Assembly: GCF_900112495.1 (NCBI RefSeq)
Contig: NZ_FOMA01000003.1
Location: 59,510-123,509, forward strand
Direction: 5' to 3'
DNA length: 64,000 nt
Source: Bacillus sp. OV322
Lineage (GTDB): Bacteria; Bacillota; Bacilli; Bacillales; DSM-1321
Positions 36,623-44,128 of the stretch are shown piece by piece. Both the position numbers and the translations under genes were made by a program. The notes under the pieces were generated by a model, which was not told the origin of the DNA, did not search any database, and saw only the letters and a program-made list of their open reading frames with translations. Every line of letters begins with the position of its first letter. Position 1 is the first letter of the stretch.

Positions 36623-36775
36623 ATGCTGTCCATTTTGGGAAGTATCGAATTAAAGCCGGAACGAAATTTATTGAACGACAGCGGTACCGCTTCAAGGACT
36701 GCAGAAAAATATTTAGGATGTAACCAATATATGAATGCTAATGATCCTGGTAGTGCGATTTTCTTTTTTACCTAG
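36623..36775 (+). pseudogene. Gene remnant (possible upstream part of a DUF3238-like gene)
   Basis: A 50-codon open stretch (MLSILGSIELKPERN ... NANDPGSAIFFFT) with no ribosome binding site. Together with the fragment at 37152-37298 it may derive from one gene now split by the 79-residue membrane protein gene. Another stray 30-codon stretch precedes it at 36531-36623. Very tentative. Confidence 0.3.
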
Positions 36776-36872
36776 TTGCATCTTCACTGTTTTGTTTAGT
36801 GAAATCCATAGTATAATACTAATCCACCATGAATTTACATTTTTTACAAACACTATAATTCGAGGTGTTATT

Positions 36873-37112
36873 ATGACCAAGAAAAAACTTTATGTATTTA
36901 GCCTCGCTGCAACTATAGCTAGTACGTTCATTCCTGCAGTCGGAGTTGAGGATAATGAATTCCGTCATTTATACGGCTTTCCTGCACAAGTGTTCGGATA
37001 CTACGAAACTGGTCATTTTAGTTTCGAGTGGCTAGGTTTCATCTTTAATTTCTTCGTACTTTACTTCGTTGCAAACATCGGATCGAAGTTATTTCTCTCA
37101 TTAATGAAGTAA
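36873..37112 (+). CDS. Small membrane protein, 79 residues
   Basis: Starts MTKKKLYVFSLAATIASTFI, with a hydrophobic segment at about 6-24 (possible signal or anchor) and a second at about 53-72 (WLGFIFNFFVLYFVANIG). ATG 36873 follows CGAGGTG. No family recognised. It sits in an AT-rich zone of gene remnants and may have been acquired with them. Confidence 0.6.
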   Translation: MTKKKLYVFSLAATIASTFIPAVGVEDNEFRHLYGFPAQVFGYYETGHFSFEWLGFIFNFFVLYFVANIGSKLFLSLMK

Positions 37113-37151
37113 AGTCATGTTATTTCAGTTTTGAAATCTTTAAGTTATACA

Positions 37152-37298
37152 ATGAAACACGACGTAGGAACTGGATATCACCCTAATATTACCCCGGATA
37201 TTACGTATTCTTACAAAGTAACTTTGTATAGAAATGGGAAATATAGTATAAAGGGTACTAGAGATCAAGCACCTTCTCATGAAATGTATATAAAATAA
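37152..37298 (+). pseudogene. DUF3238-like C-terminal remnant
   Basis: A 48-codon stretch ending with a pattern typical of DUF3238 C termini: P-D-I-T-Y, then LYRNGKYSIKGTRDQAPSHE and MYIK. No ribosome binding site of note, and the family is normally far longer, so this looks like the tail of a decayed gene. Family call is from pattern memory. Confidence 0.4.
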
Positions 37299-37433
37299 TG
37301 GCTCCTATAAAAAAATATTTAATGCTAAAAACAGAGGGATAAAAATTTGGTTAATTCCACTGGCTCCAAATGCAGCAATTAATTATTCAAACTAATTCAA
37401 CATCTACAACCTTAACTCGAGAGGGAGCTTAAA

Positions 37434-37718
37434 ATGGACGATATTACAATGTATGATCTTTTTCAAATACTATTATTTTGGTACATGTTAATTATTGCTT
37501 GGGTAGTGTTAGGTCTTTCTGTATTGTTTTTTATAATAGCATTAAGAAAAAAATCTCAGAAATTAATGAGTGTAAGTGTAATTTTAATGACACCGAATAT
37601 CCTCTTATTAATCATACAGGAAATTGAACCCGTGATAATGCTTTTATTTATTATATGGTTTGCTGTCCAAATTTTAATGTTTATTAAAATATTAAGAGAA
37701 AAAAGATATTTAAAGTAA
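37434..37718 (+). CDS. Small membrane protein, 94 residues
   Basis: Three hydrophobic segments at about 9-37, 45-62 and 66-84, with a basic loop RKKSQK and basic tail REKRYLK. ATG 37434 follows GAGAGGGAGC. No family recognised. AT-rich like its surroundings and followed by a weak terminator. Confidence 0.65.
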   Translation: MDDITMYDLFQILLFWYMLIIAWVVLGLSVLFFIIALRKKSQKLMSVSVILMTPNILLLIIQEIEPVIMLLFIIWFAVQILMFIKILREKRYLK

Positions 37719-37726
37719 GATTACTA

Positions 37727-37766
37727 GAAAAGCTCTTCTCATTTTCGAGAGGGGCCTTTTTTAAAT
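37727..37766 (+). terminator. Possible terminator after the 94-residue gene
   Basis: GCTCTTCTC / GAGAGGGGC imperfect stem with loop ATTTTC, then TTTTTT. Confidence 0.6.
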
Positions 37767-37834
37767 TTTTGACTAATTCAGTTATAACATTATCGTTGTA
37801 AGTTACTTTGTAAGCCCGAATTATAAAAAATAAA

Positions 37835-37902
37835 GCGCGCCCATGGGCGCGCATGACAAATAGCTGTAGATCACTGGTTTTTTCTCAGATCTACAGCTAT
37901 TT
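37835..37902. repeat. Palindromes at the 3' end of the IS66 remnant
   Basis: A perfect 18-bp palindrome GCGCGCCCATGGGCGCGC (37835-37852) is followed by a 15-bp inverted pair AAATAGCTGTAGATC (37858-37872) / GATCTACAGCTATTT (37888-37902). The second arm overlaps the transposase stop codon. It probably acts as terminator or as the element end. Confidence 0.7.
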
Positions 37903-38274
37903 GATTTTTTCGCATGCCTCCTGGATTTGCTTGGACCAAGGCAGATAGCGGTCTAAAAGATCTGGCTGCTGGCGGAGGTCCAAATTGGGCAAATCCGTCA
38001 GTAACTTTATTAGATATTGGTAAAAATCTAGGCCGTTCGCTTTGGCTGTTTCTGCGAGGCTTAGACAGATGGTATTCGCTTGGGCATCAGCTTTACTGAC
38101 GGAGAAAAGCCAGTTTTTTCGACCAATGACACTTGGCCGAATGGAATTTTCAGCTGGATTGTTATCGATCTCGATTCGGCCGTCATTCAAGAATGCTTTT
38201 AGCCCGCTGATTCGATTAAGCGTATAGTCAGCTGCCTTGGCGAGGGCAATTTTCCCATAGAACGGTGGTGACAA
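37897..38274 (-). pseudogene. IS66 family transposase, C-terminal remnant
   Basis: 125 codons on the minus strand matching the last part of IS66 transposases: GRIEIDNNPAENSIRPSVIG, RKNWLFSVSKADAQANT, and a C-terminal IS66-type tail (YLIKLLTDLPNLD, DRYLPWSKQIQEACEKIK). The full protein is about 500 residues, so roughly three quarters is missing; similarity stops near 38270. The DDE Glu-containing PAENSIRP segment remains, but the Asp residues are gone, so it is inactive. Confidence 0.85.
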
Positions 38275-38714
38275 CCTTTATTATGACCAGTAAGGATATA
38301 CCAGACTCTGTCCAGTTCCAAACAAAAAAGTGTCTGGCCATTTTGAGGTCTTAGCAGAAAACTAAGTGTACTGAGTTTATTAATTTGTCATGAAAAACTA
38401 CCAGAATAGGGCGCACTGCCTGAGGAGTGGATTATCAACAAATGCATATACATATACACTTGTTGATAATCCATACTTAGTGCTCCAAAATTCCTATCTG
38501 AAATCACCTTTTTAAAATTACATTGGGTAACAGCAAACTGTTTGAGAAAAGGTTGTTGGCAAACAGGAGAATTCCCTGTTGACTATTGATAATGTGAAGC
38601 AATCCATTACCAAGGCAATAAAGGGGGACATACGAGAGATATCGATTCTTGGTTTAATGAGGTCGAATCAATTCAAGAGCAATATTATTTAACATAGCTT
38701 TTATAAAAAAATAC
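38275..38714. other. Gene-free stretch with a 44-bp palindrome
   Basis: No complete gene. At 38429-38472 lies an imperfect 44-bp palindrome whose arms are GGATTATCAACAA and TTGTTGATAATCC, joined through an ATATACATAT centre. Further on, 38584-38695 can be read as a 37-codon stretch (LTIDNVKQSITKAIKGDI...) without start signals, probably a gene remnant. The rest shows nothing I recognise. Confidence 0.5.
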
Positions 38715-38756
38715 AAAAAATGCGGAGGGAAAAACAGCTGTTTTTCTCTCCGCATT
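38715..38756 (-). terminator. Terminator downstream of the 38-residue minus-strand gene
   Basis: AATGCGGAG / CTCCGCATT with an extended AAAAACAGCTGTTTTT interior. On the minus strand it runs into TTTTTTG. Confidence 0.88.
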
Positions 38757-38777
38757 CAGTGAGTTTTACATATAGAA

Positions 38778-38894
38778 TTAATATTTGCCTTTTATCATAT
38801 CTAAAAATGCATGGTAAATTTCAATTCCTTGAAAGGTTAATAGACTTGAAGCTGTTGCTGAAAAAACGCCCACCATTAAAAAACGGATCCACAT
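38778..38894 (-). CDS. 38-residue small membrane protein
   Basis: Minus-strand gene with ribosome binding site GAAGGAGTGG nine bases before the ATG at 38894. The product starts MWIRFLMVGVFSATASSLLT, a likely membrane helix, and ends AFLDMIKGKY. It lies 28 bases downstream of the 113-residue membrane protein gene and just before a terminator, so the pair form one unit. No family recognised. Confidence 0.6.
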   Translation of the reverse strand: MWIRFLMVGVFSATASSLLTFQGIEIYHAFLDMIKGKY

Positions 38895-38922
38895 GGATAC
38901 CACTCCTTCGTTTTAAAGTTTT

Positions 38923-39264
38923 TTACCCTTTAAAATTCAGGAAATTAGCCACATACTTGGAGCTGTAATGCACCGGATCCAAAAATAGAAAGCGCCGGAT
39001 CAGTTTTACGGATGAAAGGCTGTATATAAACAAGATCAATACAATCACGAAACTGATTTCTGATACCGGAGGAACAATAGCAGGCAATGGAACCTTTTTA
39101 TCCTGTTCATCTGCTGAGTATTGAACCTTATCATCTTCAAAGGTACTTAGGATCCTGTGGTCTCCGGAAGAGTGATGCACGGTAAATCCGGTGAACATGT
39201 GCAGCGCCGCATAGGCTGCAAAAACAATCAGCAATAAATGAGTGATTAGCGCTTTGCTCTTCAA
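38923..39264 (-). CDS. Membrane protein of unknown function, 113 residues
   Basis: Two hydrophobic segments (about 7-27 and 70-88) flanking a loop with His-rich VHHSSGDHR. The C-terminal tail is basic and aromatic. The minus-strand ribosome binding site is AAGGAGGGAT. It is transcribed divergently from the oligopeptidase gene. No family recognised. Confidence 0.65.
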   Translation of the reverse strand: MKSKALITHLLLIVFAAYAALHMFTGFTVHHSSGDHRILSTFEDDKVQYSADEQDKKVPLPAIVPPVSEISFVIVLILFIYSLSSVKLIRRFLFLDPVHYSSKYVANFLNFKG

Positions 39265-39359
39265 CCTGATCCCTCCTTTTAAGAAGTAATCCCATCATAT
39301 CACCTTTTATAAAAAATACAATAAGGAAAAAGTTTAAATTTCAGAATAATTCGAATAAA

Positions 39360-39387
39360 TTGAAAAATATGCAAAAACCCTTATAAT
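39360..39387 (+). promoter_or_regulatory. Promoter of the M3 oligopeptidase gene
   Basis: TTGAAA (39360-39365), 16-base spacer, TATAAT (39382-39387). Confidence 0.75.
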
Positions 39388-39418
39388 AGAAATATAGAAC
39401 AGAAAGGGGAACATATTC

Positions 39419-41227
39419 ATGACATATTCGTTAACTTGGGATTTAGAGGTGTTTTTTAAAGGCGGAAGCTCTTCAGAAGAATTTCAGCAATTTCTGAAGG
39501 AGGTAAAAAAGCATATTCAGGAATTAGACAGCCTTGTAAGCGGTTGGAGAGTCAAGTCAGAAGAAAAAGATCAGCATCTCCTGATCAATGCCATGGAGCT
39601 TTTTGAGAAAACCCGCATGAAAATAAGCCAGGCCGGCGCTTTTATCAGCTGTCTTGAAGCCCAGGATATGGATGATGAAAAAGCACATGAACTTCGCTCG
39701 GCAATCACCCAGGATTTTGCGGCATTTCAAAATGCCCTGACAAAGCTTGATCAAAAGCTGGTGCAGCTTGATGAGGAATTTTTCCAGTCCATACTTAAGC
39801 AAGAACCCTTAAAGGAATTGAAATACATACTGAATGAACGCAGAGAACAGGCGGGCAGCATGCTGTCTGTTGAGGAAGAATCATTGATTAACCAGCTTGA
39901 AGTAGATGGATACCATGGCTGGGGACAGCTTTATGATACAATTGTCGGCTCCATCCGGATTCCTCTTGAAGAAAACGGGGAGAAACAGGAGCTGTCTGTT
40001 GGCCAGGCAGCAAATAAATTCTCTGATCCTGACCCTAAGGTAAGAAGCAGCATTTTCAAGGCGTGGGAGCAGGCATGGCAGGAAAAGAGCGATCTTTTGG
40101 CTAAAACGCTGAACCATCTTGCTGGCTTCCGCCTGAGTGTTTATGAAAAGCGCGGATGGAAGGATGTGCTGAAGGAGCCGCTTGATATAAACAGAATGCA
40201 AAAAGAGACTCTGGACAGCATGTGGGGAGCCATTGCCAGCCAAAAAGAGCCTTTGGTTAAATTTCTGAACCGCAAGGCGGAGCTTCTTGGAGTTGAGAAA
40301 TTAAGCTGGTCTGACCTTGATGCACCGCTTTCTTCCTCAGGAGAAGCAAAGGTGATGGATTATCAGGAAGGAGCGGCCTTCATTCTCAAGCATTTCAGCA
40401 AATTCGGGAAAAAGCTTGCGTCCTTTACAGAAAAGGCTTTCGAGGACAGCTGGATTGAAGCGGAAGACCGTCCAGGCAAGAGGCCTGGCGGATTTTGCAC
40501 AGGTTTTCCTGTCAGCGGGCAATCAAGGATCTTCATGACGTATTCCGGCACACCTTCCAATGTATCAACGCTTGCCCATGAACTGGGGCATGCCTTTCAT
40601 TCTTTTGCCCTGAAGGAGACGCATCCCCTTAACCGAGGCTATGCAATGAATGTGGCTGAAACAGCGTCCACCCTGGCTGAAATGATTGTATCGGATGCGG
40701 CTGTTAAGGAAGCGAAAAATGATGAAGAGAGGCTGGCACTTCTTGAGGACAAAATACAGCGGTCTGTCGCACTTTTGATGAATATCCATGCCCGCTTTTT
40801 ATTTGAAACAAGATTCTATGAAGAAAGAAAACAAGGAATGGTCAGTGCCGGACGCCTGGATGAATTGATGGAAGAAGCACAAAAAGAAGCCTATGGAGAA
40901 GCACTCAGCGAGTATCATCCGTCATTCTGGGCATCAAAACTGCATTTTTACATTACCGGTGTGCCTTTCTATAACTTCCCGTATACATTTGGATACCTGT
41001 TCTCTCTGGGAATCTATGCCCAGGCGTTGAAGGAGGAAGAAGGTTTTGAAGAAAAGTATATCGCCCTGCTTCGGGATACAGGAAGCATGAAGGTGGAGGA
41101 CCTTGCCAAAAAGCACCTGAATGTTGACCTGGCGTCAAGCGGATTCTGGGAGGATGCGGTAGGCGCTTGCCTGAAGGATATTGAAGAGTTTCTTGACCTT
41201 ACCAATCCTCTTGTTAAACAGGCATAA
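39419..41227 (+). CDS. M3 family oligoendopeptidase (PepF-like)
   Basis: Cytoplasmic zinc metallopeptidase cleaving short oligopeptides. 602 residues, usual for the M3B PepF/ oligoendopeptidase F clade. The zinc site HELGH lies at about residues 387-391 (LAHELGHAFHSF), with the third ligand Glu in NVAETASTLAEM. The helical N-terminal half covers the active-site cleft, as in relatives. ATG 39419 follows AGAAAGGGGAAC. Single-gene unit with promoter and terminator. Confidence 0.93.
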   Translation: MTYSLTWDLEVFFKGGSSSEEFQQFLKEVKKHIQELDSLVSGWRVKSEEKDQHLLINAMELFEKTRMKISQAGAFISCLEAQDMDDEKAHELRSAITQDFAAFQNALTKLDQKLVQLDEEFFQSILKQEPLKELKYILNERREQAGSMLSVEEESLINQLEVDGYHGWGQLYDTIVGSIRIPLEENGEKQELSVGQAANKFSDPDPKVRSSIFKAWEQAWQEKSDLLAKTLNHLAGFRLSVYEKRGWKDVLKEPLDINRMQKETLDSMWGAIASQKEPLVKFLNRKAELLGVEKLSWSDLDAPLSSSGEAKVMDYQEGAAFILKHFSKFGKKLASFTEKAFEDSWIEAEDRPGKRPGGFCTGFPVSGQSRIFMTYSGTPSNVSTLAHELGHAFHSFALKETHPLNRGYAMNVAETASTLAEMIVSDAAVKEAKNDEERLALLEDKIQRSVALLMNIHARFLFETRFYEERKQGMVSAGRLDELMEEAQKEAYGEALSEYHPSFWASKLHFYITGVPFYNFPYTFGYLFSLGIYAQALKEEEGFEEKYIALLRDTGSMKVEDLAKKHLNVDLASSGFWEDAVGACLKDIEEFLDLTNPLVKQA

Positions 41228-41240
41228 TAAAGTATAAAAA

Positions 41241-41277
41241 AATGCCGCCTGAGTGAAATCAGGCGGCATTTTTTTAT
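41241..41277 (+). terminator. Terminator after the oligopeptidase gene
   Basis: AATGCCGCCTGA / TCAGGCGGCATT perfect 12-bp stem, T runs on both sides, so it can serve both this gene and pssA on the minus strand. Confidence 0.94.
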
Positions 41278-41304
41278 TATAATGAGATAAGTGCATGAAA
41301 ATTA

Positions 41305-41844
41305 TTAAACTTTCTTAAGTTTAAATGGACTGACCATTAAGAAAGATAATATAATCATAAAGGACAGCAGAATGACAGGATGGACATGTCCGATGGCCAG
41401 AAAGCTAAGGGTAGCCAGGCATCCAGCCGCAGTAATCGGCAGCCCGGTGAAATAGCCATTGCTTTCCGTAATATTAAATTTGGCGAGGCGGAATGCACCG
41501 CAGCCAATGTAAAATACTGTGAAGAATGTACCTGGAGCGCCGAAATCTTCAAGAACACCCTGATATAATAATAGAGCAGGCGCTATTCCGAATGAAATAA
41601 TGTCGCACATGGAATCCAGCTGTTTGCCAAGCTCGGATTCACAATTGAATTTTCTGGCTGCCATGCCATCAAACCGGTCGGCAAGTGCGGCTAGAAAGAT
41701 TAATAGTAAACTAAGGTTTAATTCATGATTCATGCCAGCAATTATCGCAAATCCGCCAAGGGATAAATTGGTTAAGGTTATGATGTTTGCGGTCTGTGTT
41801 TTCAGCTTCTTGACAGTAAGGTCCAGTACGTCAGATATTAACAT
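41305..41844 (-). CDS. pssA: CDP-diacylglycerol--serine O-phosphatidyltransferase
   Basis: Integral membrane enzyme making phosphatidylserine from CDP-diacylglycerol and serine. 179 residues, with several membrane helices. The CDP-alcohol phosphatidyltransferase signature DG-x2-AR-x8-G-x3-D-x3-D is complete (DGMAARKFNCESELGKQLDS, then MCD). The minus-strand ribosome binding site is AGGAGTG before ATG 41844. It is divergent from psd, the next enzyme in phosphatidylethanolamine synthesis. Confidence 0.95.
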   Translation of the reverse strand: MLISDVLDLTVKKLKTQTANIITLTNLSLGGFAIIAGMNHELNLSLLLIFLAALADRFDGMAARKFNCESELGKQLDSMCDIISFGIAPALLLYQGVLEDFGAPGTFFTVFYIGCGAFRLAKFNITESNGYFTGLPITAAGCLATLSFLAIGHVHPVILLSFMIILSFLMVSPFKLKKV

Positions 41845-41949
41845 GTTTTCACTCCTCTTGGACTGGATAATTTACATCCTAAATGCTTATTATATAATAA
41901 TATTTTATACCGTACAAATTATGCAAGATATTTTTGAATTATTTTACAT

Positions 41950-42759
41950 TTGGTGGTGGAATATTTGTACCAGTTTTTTTATCGGTCACTTATAGAATTG
42001 ACAAACGGAAAATGGAGCTCCCATCTTCTGAAAAGGTTCAGCAGCTCAAGTCTCTCAAAGCACCTTATACCTTCTTATGCAAGGGTTTATAACATCAATC
42101 AGGATGAAAGCAGCCGTAAGCTTGATGAGTATGAAAACCTGCATTCCTTATTTACCAGGCAGCTAAAGGAAAATGCCAGAGTCATAGCTGCGGATCCTTC
42201 TGCGGTTGTCAGTCCCGTGGATGGAGTTCTGGAGGATTATGGGGAAATCACTCTGGAAAAAAGCATCATTGTAAAGGGACGGACATACTCGATTGAAGAA
42301 ATGCTGGAAGACCCGGACTCACTCCAGAAATATCTTGGGGGATCATTTATGGTGCTGTATTTAAGCCCAAGCCATTATCATCGGATTCATGCACCGGTAT
42401 CCGGCACCGTCAAAAAAAGATGGGTGCTCGGGAAAAAGTCGTATCCGGTCAATAAATTCGGAATGAAATACGGCCGTGCACCACTTTCTAAGAACTACCG
42501 GAATATAACCGAGGTTGAACATGAAAAAGGGATGGTAGCCATTGTGAAAGTCGGAGCAATGTTCGTGAATTCAATTGAAATTACCGAGCAATCGGACAAG
42601 CTGGTTAAGGGCCAGGAGTTTGCCTATTTCAGCTTTGGTTCGACAGTAGTGCTTTTATTTGAAAAGGGAATTTTCCAAAAAGACATACAGAAACCTGTGC
42701 CTTCAGATGTCAGAGTCGGAGAAAAGCTGGGCGTCCTTACAGACGCAGAGCAGGAATGA
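41950..42759 (+). CDS. psd: Phosphatidylserine decarboxylase
   Basis: Pyruvoyl enzyme converting phosphatidylserine to phosphatidylethanolamine. About 268 residues. Conserved parts are VSPVDGVLEDYG, LSPSHYHRIHAP (active-site His), FGMKYGR and the self-cleavage site FGST, whose Ser becomes the pyruvoyl group, near 42629-42640. The start is uncertain: TTG 41950, GTG 41953 and GTG 41956 are consecutive and no strong ribosome binding site is seen; by comparison with B. subtilis GTG 41953 fits best. It is divergent from pssA. Confidence 0.93.
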   Translation: MVVEYLYQFFYRSLIELTNGKWSSHLLKRFSSSSLSKHLIPSYARVYNINQDESSRKLDEYENLHSLFTRQLKENARVIAADPSAVVSPVDGVLEDYGEITLEKSIIVKGRTYSIEEMLEDPDSLQKYLGGSFMVLYLSPSHYHRIHAPVSGTVKKRWVLGKKSYPVNKFGMKYGRAPLSKNYRNITEVEHEKGMVAIVKVGAMFVNSIEITEQSDKLVKGQEFAYFSFGSTVVLLFEKGIFQKDIQKPVPSDVRVGEKLGVLTDAEQE

Positions 42760-42770
42760 CCATAAAGGAA

Positions 42771-42796
42771 AAAGGCTGATCCTATTGTCAGCCTTT
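42771..42796 (-). terminator. Terminator shared by psd and sda
   Basis: AAAGGCTGA / TCAGCCTTT stem. On the minus strand it is followed by a T run, so it best fits the end of sda. Confidence 0.75.
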
Positions 42797-42804
42797 GTAG
42801 CTTT

Positions 42805-42945
42805 TTACAGTGTTATTCTAATTTTATGTGTGAGGGATCTGCGGTGAATTTCCGTTTCAATAAGACGGATAAAGTCTCTGCTCAATTCTAATTTTCTTGC
42901 CTTAAAATAAGACTCAATCAGTAAATCATCAGTTAATTTATTCAT
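42805..42945 (-). CDS. sda: Sporulation inhibitor Sda
   Basis: A 46-residue helical-hairpin checkpoint protein that binds the histidine kinase KinA and blocks sporulation when DNA replication is perturbed. The product begins [20 protein letters not shown] and ends [15 protein letters not shown], closely following the B. subtilis pattern ([28 protein letters not shown]). The start codon is uncertain: GGAGGTGAG lies 21 bases before ATG 42945, and the frame extends to ATG 42975. It adjoins a DnaA-box cluster and yqeG, as in B. subtilis. Confidence 0.9.
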   Translation of the reverse strand: MNKLTDDLLIESYFKARKLELSRDFIRLIETEIHRRSLTHKIRITL

Positions 42946-43006
42946 AGCTTTGCCAGAGCGGCCACTCACCTCCATATTATATCAATCAGGCATAAACGGT
43001 GTATCC

Positions 43007-43178
43007 TGTGCATATATTGACAAGTTAACCTGGTGTATTCCCACTTTATCAAATTAGATTGTTAAGAACAACCGTTCCAATATCCACAGGATTTGGTGGA
43101 TAACCTGTGCTTAACTTGTTTATAATTGGAAATTCTGTGCGTGAAACAAAGGGTAAAATGTGCATAAGGTTATCCACA
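43007..43178. promoter_or_regulatory. DnaA-box cluster between sda and yqeG
   Basis: Two exact boxes to TTATNCACA: TGTGCATAA (reverse, 43159-43167) and TTATCCACA (43170-43178). Three more have one mismatch: TGTGCATAT (43007-43015), ATATCCACA (43080-43088) and GGTGGATAA (43095-43103). In B. subtilis DnaA controls sda directly through such boxes, so the same link between replication initiation and sporulation is likely here. Confidence 0.8.
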
Positions 43179-43331
43179 AAAATAAAAATGGAGAATTTTG
43201 TCGAAAATTATTTTGATTTTTAGCTCTGTTCATCCTGACTGCTTCTAATTGGACTATCTTACAGCAGGCAAGGAGCTAAAGGCATTATTGCTCCGGAATT
43301 AAAACATACATAGTAAGAAAGGCAACACTGT

Positions 43332-43387
43332 GCAATCCCTGCCATTATGGAAAAAACATCATGTTTTTCCATAATAGCAGGGATTGC
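43332..43387. other. 56-base long hairpin upstream of yqeG
   Basis: GCAATCCCTGC-C-ATTATGGAAAAA pairs with TTTTTCCATAAT-A-GCAGGGATTGC, giving over 22 base pairs with one mismatch and a short loop ACATCATG. No T run follows on either side. It may be a bidirectional terminator, a processing site or a small RNA. Confidence 0.6.
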
Positions 43388-43539
43388 TCGCTGTTTTCAG
43401 AGTGAAATACAGTCAAAACTGATTGTACAGCTTTGCACTGGAAGGTTCGTTTAAAGGGGAGATTTTTCTTTTTTTCTTCCCTTTCCTTTCGTTGTATATT
43501 ATGATGGAATTTTGAAGTACATGGTTTTCACTTGCTTTT

Positions 43540-43568
43540 TTGAAAATTTGAGGGAAATCCGATATGAT
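43540..43568 (+). promoter_or_regulatory. Promoter of the yqeG operon
   Basis: TTGAAA (43540-43545), 17-base spacer, TATGAT (43563-43568), 39 bases before yqeG. Confidence 0.75.
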
Positions 43569-43606
43569 GGAAACGGTAAATTCATGAAAAATATTGAGGT
43601 GCAGAC

Positions 43607-44128
43607 ATGCTTGAAATATTCTTGCCCAGCGAACATGTAAAAAGCATTTTTGACATAACGCCCGAGCAGCTAAAGGAAAAAGGAATAAAGGGTATCATTA
43701 CAGACCTTGATAATACACTTGTGGAATGGGACCGGCCTACGGCAACACCTAAGCTTATTAAATGGTTTGATAATATGAGAGATCACGGAATTTTAGTGAC
43801 GATTGTTTCTAATAATAAGGAAAACAGGGTCCGGGCTTTTTCGGATCCGCTTCATATTCCTTTCATCTTTCAGGCAAGAAAGCCAATGAGGCGCGCATTC
43901 AGCCGTGCCATTGCCAGCATGGGATTGAAACGGGAAGAAACCGTGGTAATCGGAGATCAGCTATTGACAGATGTGCTAGGCGGAAACCGCGGAGGCTTTC
44001 ATACAATTCTCGTGGTGCCAGTCGCTTCCAATGATGGCTTTGCGACAAAACTGAACCGCAAAATTGAAAGACGGATACTCGCGTTTTTCAAACGAAAAGG
44101 GATGATAGAATGGGAGGACAGCAATTGA
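43607..44128 (+). CDS. yqeG: YqeG family HAD phosphatase
   Basis: A 173-residue HAD superfamily (subfamily IIIA) phosphatase. Motif I is ITDLDNTLVEWD (catalytic Asp), motif II SNN, and motif III-IV VVIGDQLLTDVLGGNRGG. The physiological substrate is uncertain; relatives act on phosphatidylglycerophosphate in other organisms. ATG 43607 follows TTGAGGTGC. Its stop overlaps the yqeH start by four bases, so they are translationally coupled. Confidence 0.92.
   Translation: MLEIFLPSEHVKSIFDITPEQLKEKGIKGIITDLDNTLVEWDRPTATPKLIKWFDNMRDHGILVTIVSNNKENRVRAFSDPLHIPFIFQARKPMRRAFSRAIASMGLKREETVVIGDQLLTDVLGGNRGGFHTILVVPVASNDGFATKLNRKIERRILAFFKRKGMIEWEDSN

Noticed and set aside
38720..38968. 82-codon plus-strand frame
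   Set aside because: It runs through a terminator and the antisense of two minus-strand genes and has no ribosome binding site.
41732..41995. 87-codon frame between pssA and psd
   Set aside because: It is antisense to the end of pssA and then overlaps psd in another frame; no family pattern.
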